Assembly: GCA_002686255.1 (NCBI GenBank)
Contig: NZAZ01000076.1
Location: 1 to 50,523 of the forward strand
DNA: 50,523 nt
Source: Rhodospirillaceae bacterium
GTDB taxonomy: Bacteria; Pseudomonadota; Alphaproteobacteria; Rhodospirillales; Casp-alpha2
Direction of reading: 5' to 3'
Shown: positions 15,549 to 25,879 of the stretch, in pieces
Numbering within the stretch: the stretch's first letter is position 1
Layout: every line of letters begins with the position of its first letter
Translations under genes and position numbers: made by a program
The notes under the pieces: generated by a model
What the model was told of the DNA's origin: nothing
What the model saw: the letters and a program-made list of their open reading frames with translations, nothing else
Databases searched by the model: none

Positions 15549-18500
15549 TTGATCAGGCGTACGTTCCGGAGAATCGTCCAATTGTTGGGGGGGCTTGGCG
15601 CCGGCTTGGCCGTCATCCTGATGGTGGCGGCGTGGCAGTTGTCGTCCGGGCCGATTTCCCTTGCCTTCCTGACGCCTTATATCGAGAAGACCGTCAACGC
15701 CGGACTGCCGAATTTCAAACTGACCCTGAAGGACACCATCCTGACCTGGGCGGGATGGGACCGGACCCTCGATATCCGGATCCTCGACGTCAGGGTCATG
15801 CGCCAGGACGGATCCCTGGTCGGCAATATCCCCGAAGTGTCGTTTTCGGTCAGCGGCCGGGCCGTTATCAGCGGCCAACTGGCACCCAAGAGCGTCGAGC
15901 TGTTCGGCCCCCGGTTGCGGGTGCGGCGGGAATTCGACGGCGGCTTCGACGTCGGCTTCATGGATAGCGAGGCGCCGGCGTCGGATTTCATCGAGCGGCT
16001 TTTGAACCAGTTTTTGTCGGCGCCCGTTCCCGGCAACGCCATGAGCTACCTCAGCCGTCTCGAAATCGTCAACGCCGAGGTGACCCTGGACGACCAGTTG
16101 CTGGGCAAGACCTGGGTCACGCCCTCGGCCAACGTGAGCCTGGCCCGCGACGCTTCCGGGATCAGGGGGTCCGTCGACCTGGACATCGACGTCGATGGCC
16201 GGCAGACGGAAATCTCCGTTTCCGGTGTCTATCAGACGGCGCTGAAGCGTTTCGACCTGATCGCCGATTTCAGCGAAGTTTCGCCGGTCGCCTTTTCCTC
16301 GATGTATTACGAGTTCGGGCCCCTTCGCGCCTTTGCCCTGCCGTTGAAAGGCATGGTGACGGCGGAGGTGACCCTGAATGGCGATATCGAATGGGTGGGC
16401 TTCGACCTGGTCGGCGGGCGCGGGGTGCTGAACCTCCCCGGCCCGGTCGAGCAATCCCTGCCCGTGGACCGAGTGGTGCTGAAGGGGCGTTACGAGGGCG
16501 CCGAAGACATGCTCGACATCGAGGAACTGACCCTCGACCTAGGTCCCCAGGGGCGCTTCATCCTGCCGGCCGCCGACGGCCACTCGATGCAGCTCCGCTC
16601 GGCCACCCTCAAGGGCCGGTTCCTGGGAAAGACGCAACGCCTGGAAATTTCCCAGGCCACCGCCGACCTGCATGGCCCGACGGTCAGGTTGAGCGCCGTG
16701 GTGGACGGACTGCCGGGGTTCAAGGGGACCAGCGGCGGGGCCGGCATATCCGTTGACGTCAAGGGGTCGATTCATGACGTCCCCGTCGATCAGTTGGAGA
16801 AATACTGGCCGGCGGCGTGGGGGACGTTGGCCCACCGCTGGACCGTGCCTCATCTTTCCGACGGAATCCTCCACCAGGCGCGGGCCGAGATCCGGCTGTG
16901 GTCGGGGGAGAAGGGCGGATTCGAACTGGTGTCGGTGGACGGCGACATGGTGGCCAGCGGCGTCACCATCGATTACCTGCCGCCCATGCCGCCGGTCCGC
17001 AACACCGAGGCGACTATGAAGTTCGATGAAAAGACCTTCAACATCTACATCTCGAAGGGCTCCTCGAAAAACCTGACGATCAGCGAGGGAACCATTTTGA
17101 TGACCGGCCTGGACGAGGTCGATCAGTTCACCGACATCACGTTGGTGATCGACGGCACCTTCCCCGATCAGCTGGCCTATCTTGACCATCAGCCGTTCGG
17201 TTTTGCATCGGCCATCGGCATCGATCCGTCGAAGACCAAAGGCCAGGCCGAAACCCGGCTGAAGCTCAATTTCCTGATGGAAAACGCCATGACCCTGGAC
17301 ACCATCGAGATTTCCTCGAAGTCCAGGGTCACCGGTGTCAAGGCGGCGAACGCGGTTCTCGGCCGCGATATCGACGGCGGCGAGCTGGACATCCGCGTCG
17401 ACAAGAAGGGCATGGACATGGCCGGTTCGGTCAACATCGGCAGGATCCCGGCGACCCTGGTGTGGCGCGAAAATTTCGGCGACAAGCCGGAATTCAAAAG
17501 ACGCTACGACCTCAAGACCCGGATCGCCGATACCAAGCACGTCTCCGATCTGGGTCTCGACGTGGCGCCGTTTACCGACAAATTCGTCGGCGGCGCCTTG
17601 GACGCCGACATCCGGTTGATCCAGTTCAACGACACCGAACGGCGCCTGCGCATCCAGGCCGACATCACCAACGCCGAGATTTCGGCGCCGGCCTTCGGGT
17701 GGAGCAAGAAGCCGGGCGTCCCGGGCACGGCCCGGATCACCGTCGACTTCGACGGCGGGAATATCCGCGACGTTCCCGGCTTTTCCATCGCCGCCGCCGA
17801 CCTGAAGATGTCCGGCCGGGCCCGGTACGGGCCTAAGGGCAAGGGATTGCAGCGCATCGATTTCGAGCGCATCTCCTTCGGCCGCACCGAGATGAGGGGC
17901 GCCGTCATCGCCCACAAGAACGGCGGCTGGGACGCCGGGTTCCACGGCCCCAGCTTCGACATGACGTCCCTGTGGGAGGACATCCTGCAAGGCGATGACG
18001 AGGACGGCGGCGACGGTTTCACGCTTCCCTACCTGACCCTGGCCGTCGAGCTGGAGCGGGTCTGGATCGGGCCTGACCGGTCGCTGAGGAACATCTCCGG
18101 CACCTTCGCGCATGAGGACGAGACCTGGAGGACGGTGCTGCTGAAGGGCGATCTCGGCGACAGGAAGTCCTTCGAGCTGACCATCCGCCCCGGCCCCGAC
18201 GGCAACCGCAACCTGCTGATGACGGCGTCGGACGCCGGCGAGACGCTGCGGGTCACCGACCTCTACGACTCCATGCAGGGCGGCCGCCTTGAGATCACCG
18301 GCCAGTACGCCGAAGGCACCCCCGGCCGGCCCCTGACCGGCGAGGTCCGGATCAAGGGCTACCGCATCACCCACGCCCCGGCCCTGGCCCACATCCTTTC
18401 CATCATGGCCTTGACCGGCATCGTCGAGGCCCTGGAAGGCGACGGCCTGGCTTTCAGCACCCTCGACATCCCGTTCGTCCTCGGCCCCGGCTGGCTGGAG

Positions 18501-18854
18501 ATCAAGAACGCCAGGGCCTCCGGGGCGTCGCTGGGCTTTACCGCGTCGGGCACCGTCTACACCTACGCCGATGTGGTCAACGTCAGCGGCACCGTGATCC
18601 CGGCCTACGCCATCAACAGCGCCTTGGGCCATGTCCCGGTGCTGGGCGAGATCTTCACCGGCGGCGAAAAGGGCGGCGGCGTCTTCGCCGCCAACTACAC
18701 CATGAGCGGTACCACCGACAATCCCAAGGTCACGGTCAATCCCCTGTCGGCCCTGACGCCGGGTATCTTCCGCAACGTCTTCGACATCTTCGGCCAGGCC
18801 GACTTCTCGTCCAAAGCCGACGACGACCAGGACCAGCCGCAGGAAGTCCGCTAG
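15549..18854 (+). CDS. YhdP/AsmA-like (DUF3971) envelope protein
   Basis: This is an 1101-aa protein with one N-terminal transmembrane anchor (about residues 8-32) followed by a long periplasmic region of repeating beta-rich segments typical of the AsmA/YhdP/TamB group. That group is thought to bridge the inner and outer membranes for phospholipid transport; a specific role here is inferred from family. The start is chosen as the TTG at 15549 because GGAAAGG lies at suitable spacing upstream. An in-frame ATG at 15498 has no clear binding site. Its stop codon overlaps the tyrS stop on the other strand. Confidence 0.85.
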   Translation: MIRRTFRRIVQLLGGLGAGLAVILMVAAWQLSSGPISLAFLTPYIEKTVNAGLPNFKLTLKDTILTWAGWDRTLDIRILDVRVMRQDGSLVGNIPEVSFSVSGRAVISGQLAPKSVELFGPRLRVRREFDGGFDVGFMDSEAPASDFIERLLNQFLSAPVPGNAMSYLSRLEIVNAEVTLDDQLLGKTWVTPSANVSLARDASGIRGSVDLDIDVDGRQTEISVSGVYQTALKRFDLIADFSEVSPVAFSSMYYEFGPLRAFALPLKGMVTAEVTLNGDIEWVGFDLVGGRGVLNLPGPVEQSLPVDRVVLKGRYEGAEDMLDIEELTLDLGPQGRFILPAADGHSMQLRSATLKGRFLGKTQRLEISQATADLHGPTVRLSAVVDGLPGFKGTSGGAGISVDVKGSIHDVPVDQLEKYWPAAWGTLAHRWTVPHLSDGILHQARAEIRLWSGEKGGFELVSVDGDMVASGVTIDYLPPMPPVRNTEATMKFDEKTFNIYISKGSSKNLTISEGTILMTGLDEVDQFTDITLVIDGTFPDQLAYLDHQPFGFASAIGIDPSKTKGQAETRLKLNFLMENAMTLDTIEISSKSRVTGVKAANAVLGRDIDGGELDIRVDKKGMDMAGSVNIGRIPATLVWRENFGDKPEFKRRYDLKTRIADTKHVSDLGLDVAPFTDKFVGGALDADIRLIQFNDTERRLRIQADITNAEISAPAFGWSKKPGVPGTARITVDFDGGNIRDVPGFSIAAADLKMSGRARYGPKGKGLQRIDFERISFGRTEMRGAVIAHKNGGWDAGFHGPSFDMTSLWEDILQGDDEDGGDGFTLPYLTLAVELERVWIGPDRSLRNISGTFAHEDETWRTVLLKGDLGDRKSFELTIRPGPDGNRNLLMTASDAGETLRVTDLYDSMQGGRLEITGQYAEGTPGRPLTGEVRIKGYRITHAPALAHILSIMALTGIVEALEGDGLAFSTLDIPFVLGPGWLEIKNARASGASLGFTASGTVYTYADVVNVSGTVIPAYAINSALGHVPVLGEIFTGGEKGGGVFAANYTMSGTTDNPKVTVNPLSALTPGIFRNVFDIFGQADFSSKADDDQDQPQEVR

Positions 18855-20104
18855 ACCGCCTTGACCAGGGCGTGGTGCTTCTTGCCGGCCGACAGCTTGA
18901 TCACCCCCTCGGCGTTCAGGTCGCCCGTGGTCACCGGCCGGGTTTCGCTGTCGAGGGGGGAATCGTTGAGCCGCCCGCCGCCGCCCTTGATCAGCCGCCG
19001 CGCCTCGGCGTTGGACTTGGCAAGGCCGGCCCGATTGAACAGCTCGAAGGCGGGGATGCCTTGCTCCAGGTCGGCCCGGGGCACGTCCACCGCCGGCAGC
19101 GCCTCGCCCTGGGTCCCTTCCTCGAAGGTCTTGCGCGCCGTTTCCGCCGCCGCCCGGGCCGCCGCCTCGCCGTGGCAGAGCGCCGTAGTATGGTCGGCCA
19201 GCACCTTCTTGGCGTCGTTGATCTCCTCGCCTTCGAGGGTCTCCAGGCGGCCGATCTCGTACAGAGGCAGTTCGGTGAACAGGCGCAGGAACCTTCCGAC
19301 GTCGGCGTCCTCGGTGTTGCGCCAGTACTGCCAGTAGTCGTAGGCCGACAGCATGTCCCGGTTGAGCCACACGGCGCCTTCGGCGGTCTTGCCCATCTTG
19401 GCGCCGGAACTGATGGTCAGGAGCGGCGTCGTCAGCCCGAAAAGCTCGACGTTGTCGAGGCGCCGGCCGAGCTCGACGCCGCCGACGATGTTGCCCCACT
19501 GGTCGGAGCCGCCCATCTGCAGCATGCAATCGTGGCGCCGGGAAAGCTCCAGGAAATCGTAGGCCTGCAGGACCATGTAGTTGAATTCGAGGAAGCTCAG
19601 CGGCTGTTCGCGGTCCAACCGGGTCTTGACGCTATCGAAGCCGAGCATCCGGTTGACCGATAAATGGCGCCCATAATCGCGCAGGAACGGAATGTAGGAC
19701 AGCCCGTCGAGCCAGTCCGCGTTGTCGACCATGACGGCGTCGGTGGAACCGTCCCCGAAGGTCAGGAACTTGGCGAACACGTCCCTGATGCCGGCCATGT
19801 TGGCGGCGATGTCGTCGTCGGTGAGGAACTTCCGCGCCTCGTCCTTGCCCGACGGGTCGCCGACCTTGGTCGTGCCGCCGCCCATCAGCACGATCGGCTT
19901 GTGGCCGGTGTTCTGGAACAACCTCAGCAGCATGATCGACACCAGGGACCCGGCGTGCAGGCTCGGCGCCGTGCAGTCGAAGCCGATATAGGCGGTGAGC
20001 GGCGGTTTCGCCGCCAGCGCGTCCAGCGCCTCGAGACCGGTGCACTGATGCAGGTACCCGCGCTCGGCGGCGGTGTTGATGAAATCGGATTTGTGGCTGG
20101 TCAT
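18851..20104 (-). CDS. tyrS: Tyrosyl-tRNA synthetase
   Basis: This is a 417-aa class I synthetase that charges tRNA-Tyr. The HIGH-type motif appears as LHAGS (H50), the KMSKS-type loop as KMGKT near residue 234, and an S4 RNA-binding domain closes the protein ([18 protein letters not shown]). The frame is open for another 480 codons upstream, but this start (ATG at 20104) matches the family N-terminus and lies in a short divergent gap to anmK. The gene converges on the YhdP-like gene, and both stops are read from one CTAG palindrome. Confidence 0.97.
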   Translation of the reverse strand: MTSHKSDFINTAAERGYLHQCTGLEALDALAAKPPLTAYIGFDCTAPSLHAGSLVSIMLLRLFQNTGHKPIVLMGGGTTKVGDPSGKDEARKFLTDDDIAANMAGIRDVFAKFLTFGDGSTDAVMVDNADWLDGLSYIPFLRDYGRHLSVNRMLGFDSVKTRLDREQPLSFLEFNYMVLQAYDFLELSRRHDCMLQMGGSDQWGNIVGGVELGRRLDNVELFGLTTPLLTISSGAKMGKTAEGAVWLNRDMLSAYDYWQYWRNTEDADVGRFLRLFTELPLYEIGRLETLEGEEINDAKKVLADHTTALCHGEAAARAAAETARKTFEEGTQGEALPAVDVPRADLEQGIPAFELFNRAGLAKSNAEARRLIKGGGGRLNDSPLDSETRPVTTGDLNAEGVIKLSAGKKHHALVKAV

Positions 20105-20203
20105 GTTTCCCCCGGTGCCTCTTAGTATTGTGCTATCCGTATGGTTCGCGCAATCCCGACTTTCCGGCAGGGGAAGAACAGGGAAGTGAAAAGGGGGGCG
20201 AAG

Positions 20204-21307
20204 ATGGCGGTCGAAGGCGTTAAGACGGCGATCGGCCTGATGAGCGGCACCTCCATGGACGGCGTCGACGCCGCCGTCGTCAACACCGACGGAGAGCGGG
20301 TGTTCGGTTTCGGCCCGGCCCAGACCCTCGTCTATGACGGGTCCTTCCGCGACCGGCTGCGCGCCGTCTTGGGCGTCGATCCGGAAACGGGCGAAGAATC
20401 CCGAGCGGTGGCCGAGGAGTTGACCCTTGTCCACGCCGAGACGGTTGGGCGGCTGCTCGGCGACAACGATCTCAAGGCCGACGCCATCGACGTCATCGGC
20501 TTTCACGGCCACACCGTCCTGCACAGGCCCGACAAGGGCGTCACCCGGCAGATCGGCGACGGCGCCCGGCTGGCCCGGGAAACCGGGATTCCCGTGGTCA
20601 GCGACTTCCGCGCCGCCGACGTCGCCGGCGGCGGCCAGGGGGCGCCGCTGGCGCCGCTCTATCACGCGGCGCTGGCCCGCGACCTGGACAAGCCGTTGGC
20701 GGTGCTCAACGTCGGCGGCGTCGCCAACGTCACCTGGATCAGCCCCGACGGCGGCATCGTCGCCTTCGACACCGGCCCCGGCAACGCGCTGATCGACGAC
20801 TGGGTGCGGGAAACCGAAGGCCAGGCCATGGACACGGACGGCCGCCTCGCCCACCAAGGCGCCGTCGACGAAGACGCCTTGGCCCAACTCCTGGACGATC
20901 CCTATTTCGCCCGCGACTATCCGAAGTCCCTCGACCGCGGCGCCTTCGACCCGGTTCCAGTGAAAGGGCTTTCGGCCGCCGACGGCGCGGCGACGCTGAC
21001 CGCGTTCACCGCCGCGGCGGTCGAAAGGGCCGTCCACATCTTGCCGGCGCCTCCGGACCGCTGGCTCGTCTGCGGCGGTGGGCGGCGCAACCCGGCCCTG
21101 ATGGCGGCGCTCCGGGGACGGCTGGCGGCGCGGGTGGAGCCGGTGGAGATGGCCGGCTGGCCCGGCGACGCGCTGGAGGCCCAGGCCTTCGGGTACTTGG
21201 CCGTGCGCTCGCTGAAGGGGCTGCCGCTGAGCCTGCCGGCGACCACCGGGGTGGCGCGGCCGACGACCGGCGGCGTCCTGCATCAGCCGGACGGGGCGCA
21301 AGGATAA
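20204..21307 (+). CDS. anmK: Anhydro-N-acetylmuramic acid kinase
   Basis: This 367-aa enzyme phosphorylates and opens 1,6-anhydro-MurNAc to give MurNAc-6-phosphate in peptidoglycan recycling. The ATP-binding N-terminus reads [15 protein letters not shown], followed by [11 protein letters not shown], the [12 protein letters not shown] segment and a C-terminal [12 protein letters not shown]. The ATG at 20204 follows an AGGGGGG and gives the length of the E. coli enzyme; an upstream in-frame ATG at 20141 has no such support. It is divergent from tyrS. Confidence 0.95.
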   Translation: MAVEGVKTAIGLMSGTSMDGVDAAVVNTDGERVFGFGPAQTLVYDGSFRDRLRAVLGVDPETGEESRAVAEELTLVHAETVGRLLGDNDLKADAIDVIGFHGHTVLHRPDKGVTRQIGDGARLARETGIPVVSDFRAADVAGGGQGAPLAPLYHAALARDLDKPLAVLNVGGVANVTWISPDGGIVAFDTGPGNALIDDWVRETEGQAMDTDGRLAHQGAVDEDALAQLLDDPYFARDYPKSLDRGAFDPVPVKGLSAADGAATLTAFTAAAVERAVHILPAPPDRWLVCGGGRRNPALMAALRGRLAARVEPVEMAGWPGDALEAQAFGYLAVRSLKGLPLSLPATTGVARPTTGGVLHQPDGAQG

Positions 21308-21351
21308 GTCGGCATCAGGGCGGCGTCCGGCGGGTGTCCGGGGGCCGAAAC

Positions 21352-21392
21352 GGCTGGTGAGAAGCTTTGGCGGGGAAGCCCCTTCTCCAGCC
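21352..21392. terminator. Stem-loop between anmK and the flippase gene
   Basis: GGCTGG-GAGAAG pairs with CTTCTC-CAGCC across a 2-nt bulge, with an inner GGGG/CCCC stem. It lies about 45 bp after the anmK stop, where two genes converge. There is no T-run, so the terminator role is tentative. The rest of the gap (21308-21584) shows no gene. Confidence 0.4.
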
Positions 21393-21584
21393 GCCCCATC
21401 ATCGCACCGCCCTCCCAATGAAAAATACCAGGAATATCGAATCACGCTTCGAGTCCCGTCACAAGGGACTTTATCAACAGAATCGACCCGAAGCGGACGT
21501 TCGCTGCACGCGGGCAATGGCCAGATCGGGCCATCCCAAAGCAACCGATTCTAACTTAAAAAGTGGTATCGTTCGTGGGGCAGG

Positions 21585-22904
21585 TCAGGTAGGCCGCCGC
21601 GCTGGCCCGGCGACGTCAAGCAACACCCCGCCCCTGAGCCCGAGCCACCGCCAAGCAGCCAGGTTGAGGTTGAGGCTTGAGATTGTGAACGCGAACGCCG
21701 TCGCCACCGCCGCACCCCAGATGCCGTAGAACGGGATCAGCGCCAGGTTCAAGGCTACGTTGGCGAACACGTTAGTGGTCATCAGCAGGCTCTGACGGCC
21801 GGGCTGGCCTGCCTGCAAGAGAATGTAGTCGAGGGGAATAAACACCGAATAGACGGCGAGCCCCGCGGCCAGGATCATCAGCAGCGGATAGCTGCCGGTA
21901 ACCAGCCCTTCGGGGAAGAAGGGTGCAAGATACGGATAGACGACCACCACCGCACCCGCGGCGGCGGCGAAGACGGCGAACCCGAGGCCCGCCGTCCGGC
22001 GGCAGAAGCGCACCAGCGCGGGCCTGTCGGCGGAGGCGAGAAGGCGCACCAGGACCGGGTTGGCGATGGTGCGTACCACCACCGGCACCTGGTACAGCCC
22101 CTCGATGAACAGCGCCGCGAAGCTGTAGATGCCGACCGCTTGGTCGCTGACGAAAATGCCGAGCATGATAATGTCAACACGGACGTAGGATTCGACGAGA
22201 AAGCCATTGACCAACGCCTTGACGCCGAAGCGAAGGTGGTCCTCCACCCAGACGCGCACGCGCCCGCCCGCGACGAACCCCCACATGGGCGGCCGAAGCA
22301 TGAGGATCAGGACCGGCATCAACAGAATCTCGGCGACGGAGAAGCTGGCTCCCAGCGCCGGACCCGGAAGCCCCAGCGCCGCGACGACGAAACAGCAGAC
22401 CAGAATCACGGTGACGCGGAACGCCTGCGCGGCGGCGAACGCCTTCATCCGCCGCCGGCCGTTTAGGATTCCCATCAACACCTTGTTGACGGCGAAGAAG
22501 GCTAGCCCCGGCGCCGCGAGAAGGACGCCATGGCCGACGGCGCCGCTGTCGACGATCCGCCCGATGGTCCCGCTGGAAAGGTAGACAGCCGCCGCCGTCG
22601 CCAGGCCGAACGCGGCGGCGAGCCAGATGGCCGCCGCCGACAGCAGGTCGCGCTCGGCCTCGGTGTCCATGAATTCGGCGTTATGTTTCTGCGCCGAATC
22701 GTTGACGCCCATCGCCGCCACTTGGCCGGCGATGACGTAAACGGCATAAATCTGGTTGAAAACGCCGAGCGTCTCGATCCCGAAATAGGCGGCGATGAAG
22801 AAGTTCAGGATCACGCCGGTGGCGGCCATGATGGCGAAGGAGCCGAAGTTCCATCCCGTATCGGTCAGGAACTTGCCATCAAACTGCGGTTCAGCGCTAG
22901 CCAT
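21585..22904 (-). CDS. Polysaccharide/oligosaccharide flippase (MOP superfamily, Wzx-like)
   Basis: This 439-aa integral membrane protein has about twelve hydrophobic segments, in the pattern of Wzx/RfbX-type flippases that move lipid-linked sugars from the cytoplasmic to the periplasmic face. It begins with the typical TGWNFGSFAIMAATGVILNF segment. It follows the GT2-radical SAM gene on the same strand. If that gene is read through its amber codon, its end falls only 8 nt before this ATG, which indicates a shared operon. The substrate cannot be read from sequence. Confidence 0.8.
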   Translation of the reverse strand: MASAEPQFDGKFLTDTGWNFGSFAIMAATGVILNFFIAAYFGIETLGVFNQIYAVYVIAGQVAAMGVNDSAQKHNAEFMDTEAERDLLSAAAIWLAAAFGLATAAAVYLSSGTIGRIVDSGAVGHGVLLAAPGLAFFAVNKVLMGILNGRRRMKAFAAAQAFRVTVILVCCFVVAALGLPGPALGASFSVAEILLMPVLILMLRPPMWGFVAGGRVRVWVEDHLRFGVKALVNGFLVESYVRVDIIMLGIFVSDQAVGIYSFAALFIEGLYQVPVVVRTIANPVLVRLLASADRPALVRFCRRTAGLGFAVFAAAAGAVVVVYPYLAPFFPEGLVTGSYPLLMILAAGLAVYSVFIPLDYILLQAGQPGRQSLLMTTNVFANVALNLALIPFYGIWGAAVATAFAFTISSLNLNLAAWRWLGLRGGVLLDVAGPARRPT

Positions 22905-22996
22905 GAATGGAATCAGTACAGCTTGTCGACGGCATTGAGTCGGGTCAGAATCTCTTCCAGGTCGAAGCCCGTGTGTTTGGCGAAGTCCTCAAGCTT

Positions 22997-25144
22997 CTAA
23001 ATGGCACCCTTGCGCAGGTAGCTGGAAAGCAATTTGGGATAGAAGCGCGGATTGAACAATATATTGGACGACATTGTACACTCATAAGTGCAGTGACAGC
23101 GGCGATTCTTGATTTGCTCCCGCTCCTCCTGGGCCTGTGCCGATTCCCATACCTTCGAAAGATCGTATCCGGCCTCCCTAACGTTGCCAAAGGGAGTGTT
23201 CAACTGTTCGCAAGCGAACAGTTCGCCGTTGTCCTTCAGAACGCCTAACAGTTGTCCGCCGTAACAAGAATAAAGGGAGGCATTCTGTTCATAGGTCTGG
23301 GCCAGCGCATGGGCCATTACGGTATCCTTAGCCTTCATCACGGATTGCAAGAGCGTTCGTCGGCCGTCCGAAGCTTTGTGAAGCCGATCCTTGCGGCGGT
23401 AAAGTTCGAGATATTCGACCATGTTCAGCTCGACGGGCCGGTCTCGCCAATCGATTCCCCGCATCAAATTGAGCGTTGCGTAATCGGGAGGTGTCGCCTC
23501 CAGCACGTCGTAGAGCGCCATGAGGTCGTCAAAGTTCGTGCCGATGAAGGTCGAATTAACGCCAATCGCCAGGTTCCAGTGCCGGGCGCTGAGTTGCAGG
23601 AGCGTATCGAGAGTTTCCAGGGCTTGGGAAAAGGCTTTCGGTTTGCGCCTGATCCGGTTGTGGCCTTCCTCGCCGCCGTCGAACGAAATGGTCAGGAAGA
23701 CGCTCAAGTCGGCGTCCTTCAGGATCGACCCGATCTGGGGAAGGATTCTCTCCACGCGGGCGCCGTTGGTGACCAGGTTCAATGTTTTGACATTCGTGTG
23801 GCGAACGAAACTCCTGACGATCTCCGGCAGGTCTTTGCGCAGGAATGGTTCGCCACCGGTCAGGGACAAGGCGACCAGATCCGGGACGGAGTGGGCAATG
23901 CGGTCGATTTCCTCAAGCGTCAATTGCGGCCGCGTCTTGTCGTTAAGCTCGCCGTTAGTCACCAGGAAACAGTGTTCACAACGGAAATCGCAAAGATTGG
24001 TGATGAAGAAGATGAGGTGAAGCGGCGGCCCGTCCTTGTTGACAATACGAGTTGTCGTCCGGGCATAGTCAAGCGCATTCTTGACCAAACCGGGTTGTTT
24101 CCACCGGGTTTCTTCCTTTTGGTTTGGCGGCAATAAACCGAGGAGCATACCGACTGACGCGGCAACCATTTCGATCGCCCGGAAGAAAAAAAGGCCGGCG
24201 CCAAACAACAAACCTCTTTCGCGAATCGCGAAGGCCAGCTTTTTGCCGAGATAAATACCGAACACGGCCAAGCTGCAAGCCCACACCACAAGGAAAAGAA
24301 CAACAAGTTCCCGGAGCAGATCCATTCCGTCAAACGCCATCAGATAAAGACCGACAACGATAGCGGCCAGCGGCAGCAACACTATGGTGGCGCCGGAAAG
24401 CACTTCAATTCCCCAGCCCAGCAATTCCGCAACCGACCAGGTCCGGCCCGGCGTGCCGAGCTTTCCTCGCCTATTCTGGATGATCGCCGCCGCCCGCAGC
24501 CTGTCATCCCGAAAAAGCTTAGGCAACGACAAGGGTTTGTCATGGATAAACGAGAACGCCTCGCTATAGGGCATCGTATGTCCATGATCGAGAAGCCGAA
24601 AATAGAACTCGTTGTCCTCGGTCGGAATATGGCCAAAGGATTCGTCAAATCCGCCGATCTCCAGAAACGCCGCACGCCGAATCAAAAAGCAGCTTGAGTT
24701 GATTCCCGGAGGCGGGTTTCCCCAACTGAGGAATTCGAGATTGTGCATATAGTTCTTGTACTTCCCGGCGAAGGGACCGCGTGGCGTATGGCGGGAACGT
24801 AGCCCCATGAGCCCGCAGATCGAGGCGTCTTCCGTCATCTTTCTAAGGGCTCCTTGAAACGCCTCGGAACTCAGGTAACAGTCGCTGTCCAGAAACAGGA
24901 GCAAATCCGTCTCGGCCTGTTTAGCACCCTCGTTCCGGCTTCGGCAGGCACCCTGGTTCTCAGCGAGTTCGATGACGGTGACGCCTTCGAAGCGCCGCGC
25001 GATCTCAGCCGATCTGTCGCTCGAGCAGTCATCGACAACCATAACGGCGTCGGGGAGCGGACTAAGCCGCTCTACATGGCGCAGAGCCTCCTCCAGGGTT
25101 TCAGAGGCGTTATAACAAGGAATGACAACGGAGTACGAAAGCAT
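22997..25144 (-). CDS. Glycosyltransferase family 2 - membrane - radical SAM/SPASM fusion protein
   Basis: This is a 715-aa fusion. Residues 1-215 form a GT2 glycosyltransferase, with VVIPCYNASETLEEAL, the nucleotide/metal-binding DSD at 86-88, and a probable catalytic EDNEF near 176-180. Three hydrophobic segments follow at about 246-270, 278-300 and 312-338. A radical SAM domain starts near residue 375, with CDFRCEHC (C385, C389, C392) for the SAM-binding 4Fe-4S cluster and LTGGEPFLRKDL after it. A cysteine-rich C-terminal region (CYGG, CEQL, CHCTYEC) resembles SPASM auxiliary-cluster domains. The frame continues beyond the TAG for 27 protein-like codons to a TGA at 22913-22915. A joint sugar-transfer and radical-modification role at the membrane is inferred; the substrate is unknown. 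Confidence 0.85.
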   Translation of the reverse strand: MLSYSVVIPCYNASETLEEALRHVERLSPLPDAVMVVDDCSSDRSAEIARRFEGVTVIELAENQGACRSRNEGAKQAETDLLLFLDSDCYLSSEAFQGALRKMTEDASICGLMGLRSRHTPRGPFAGKYKNYMHNLEFLSWGNPPPGINSSCFLIRRAAFLEIGGFDESFGHIPTEDNEFYFRLLDHGHTMPYSEAFSFIHDKPLSLPKLFRDDRLRAAAIIQNRRGKLGTPGRTWSVAELLGWGIEVLSGATIVLLPLAAIVVGLYLMAFDGMDLLRELVVLFLVVWACSLAVFGIYLGKKLAFAIRERGLLFGAGLFFFRAIEMVAASVGMLLGLLPPNQKEETRWKQPGLVKNALDYARTTTRIVNKDGPPLHLIFFITNLCDFRCEHCFLVTNGELNDKTRPQLTLEEIDRIAHSVPDLVALSLTGGEPFLRKDLPEIVRSFVRHTNVKTLNLVTNGARVERILPQIGSILKDADLSVFLTISFDGGEEGHNRIRRKPKAFSQALETLDTLLQLSARHWNLAIGVNSTFIGTNFDDLMALYDVLEATPPDYATLNLMRGIDWRDRPVELNMVEYLELYRRKDRLHKASDGRRTLLQSVMKAKDTVMAHALAQTYEQNASLYSCYGGQLLGVLKDNGELFACEQLNTPFGNVREAGYDLSKVWESAQAQEEREQIKNRRCHCTYECTMSSNILFNPRFYPKLLSSYLRKGAI

Positions 25145-25396
25145 CAGTGTCTCGGTCCAGCAAATAAAGACCAGCCGTTTTCTTGAAGGAGAGCCGACGG
25201 TTCACTCAGGCAATGAAAATAATCAAAGCCGGGAGACGGGGGAAGCCTTTTGGGGTTCCGAAAAGACTCCTGATCCGACATTTCCCAGATAAATACCAAA
25301 TCCGTGAAATTCAAATATTTATTTCACCGTCGGGGGTGTGCCGAAAACCAGCGGTTTCCATACACTGAGACAAAGGCCAATCACGGGTAGTGTCTG

Positions 25397-25879
25397 TTAT
25401 GACAGCGCGAGAATTATCTTCTCGGCAATCTCATGAGGCGACTGGTCCAGATCCAGCACGAGAGCATTATCGGGTTCCTCAAGCGCCTCGAATTGGCTTT
25501 CAAGCAGCGAAATCGGCATGAAATGATCGTCACGATCCTGTAAACGCCGGGCAATTTCGCTCGAAGTCCCCTTAAGGTATATGAGGTAATAGTCTTTACC
25601 CAACCGCCGGCGATAACTCCTTTTTAGGGTCGAGCAGGCAACGATAAGGGGTCTTGTGCCATCGTGCTCCCGAATCACCTGGGCCACCCGGTCCAACCAC
25701 GGCCAGCGATCGTCATCCGTGAGGGCGATCCCATGCTTCATTTTGTCAACGTTGGCTTGAGGGTGCAGGTCGTCGCCATCAACGAATAAGCCACTGAGTT
25801 TAGCCGCCAAAAGGCGGCCGACGGTCGTCTTGCCTGCGCCCGATACCCCCATCAGCACGATGCGGTTCGGTGGCTTCAC
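25397..25879 (-). CDS. gntK: Gluconokinase
   Basis: This 160-aa kinase phosphorylates gluconate to 6-phosphogluconate. The P-loop is GVSGAGKTT (residues 11-19); DGDDLHPQANVDKM and DDRWPWLD are typical of the family, and DDHFMPISLLESQFEALEEP is its C-terminal signature. It overlaps the upstream gnd gene by 4 nt (ATGA), so the two are translationally coupled and catalyse successive steps from gluconate to ribulose 5-phosphate. No gluconate transporter is seen nearby. Confidence 0.93.
   Translation of the reverse strand: MKPPNRIVLMGVSGAGKTTVGRLLAAKLSGLFVDGDDLHPQANVDKMKHGIALTDDDRWPWLDRVAQVIREHDGTRPLIVACSTLKRSYRRRLGKDYYLIYLKGTSSEIARRLQDRDDHFMPISLLESQFEALEEPDNALVLDLDQSPHEIAEKIILALS

Noticed and set aside
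20105-21544. Upstream extension of tyrS by 480 codons
   Set aside because: It is antisense to anmK; the family N-terminus starts at 20104.
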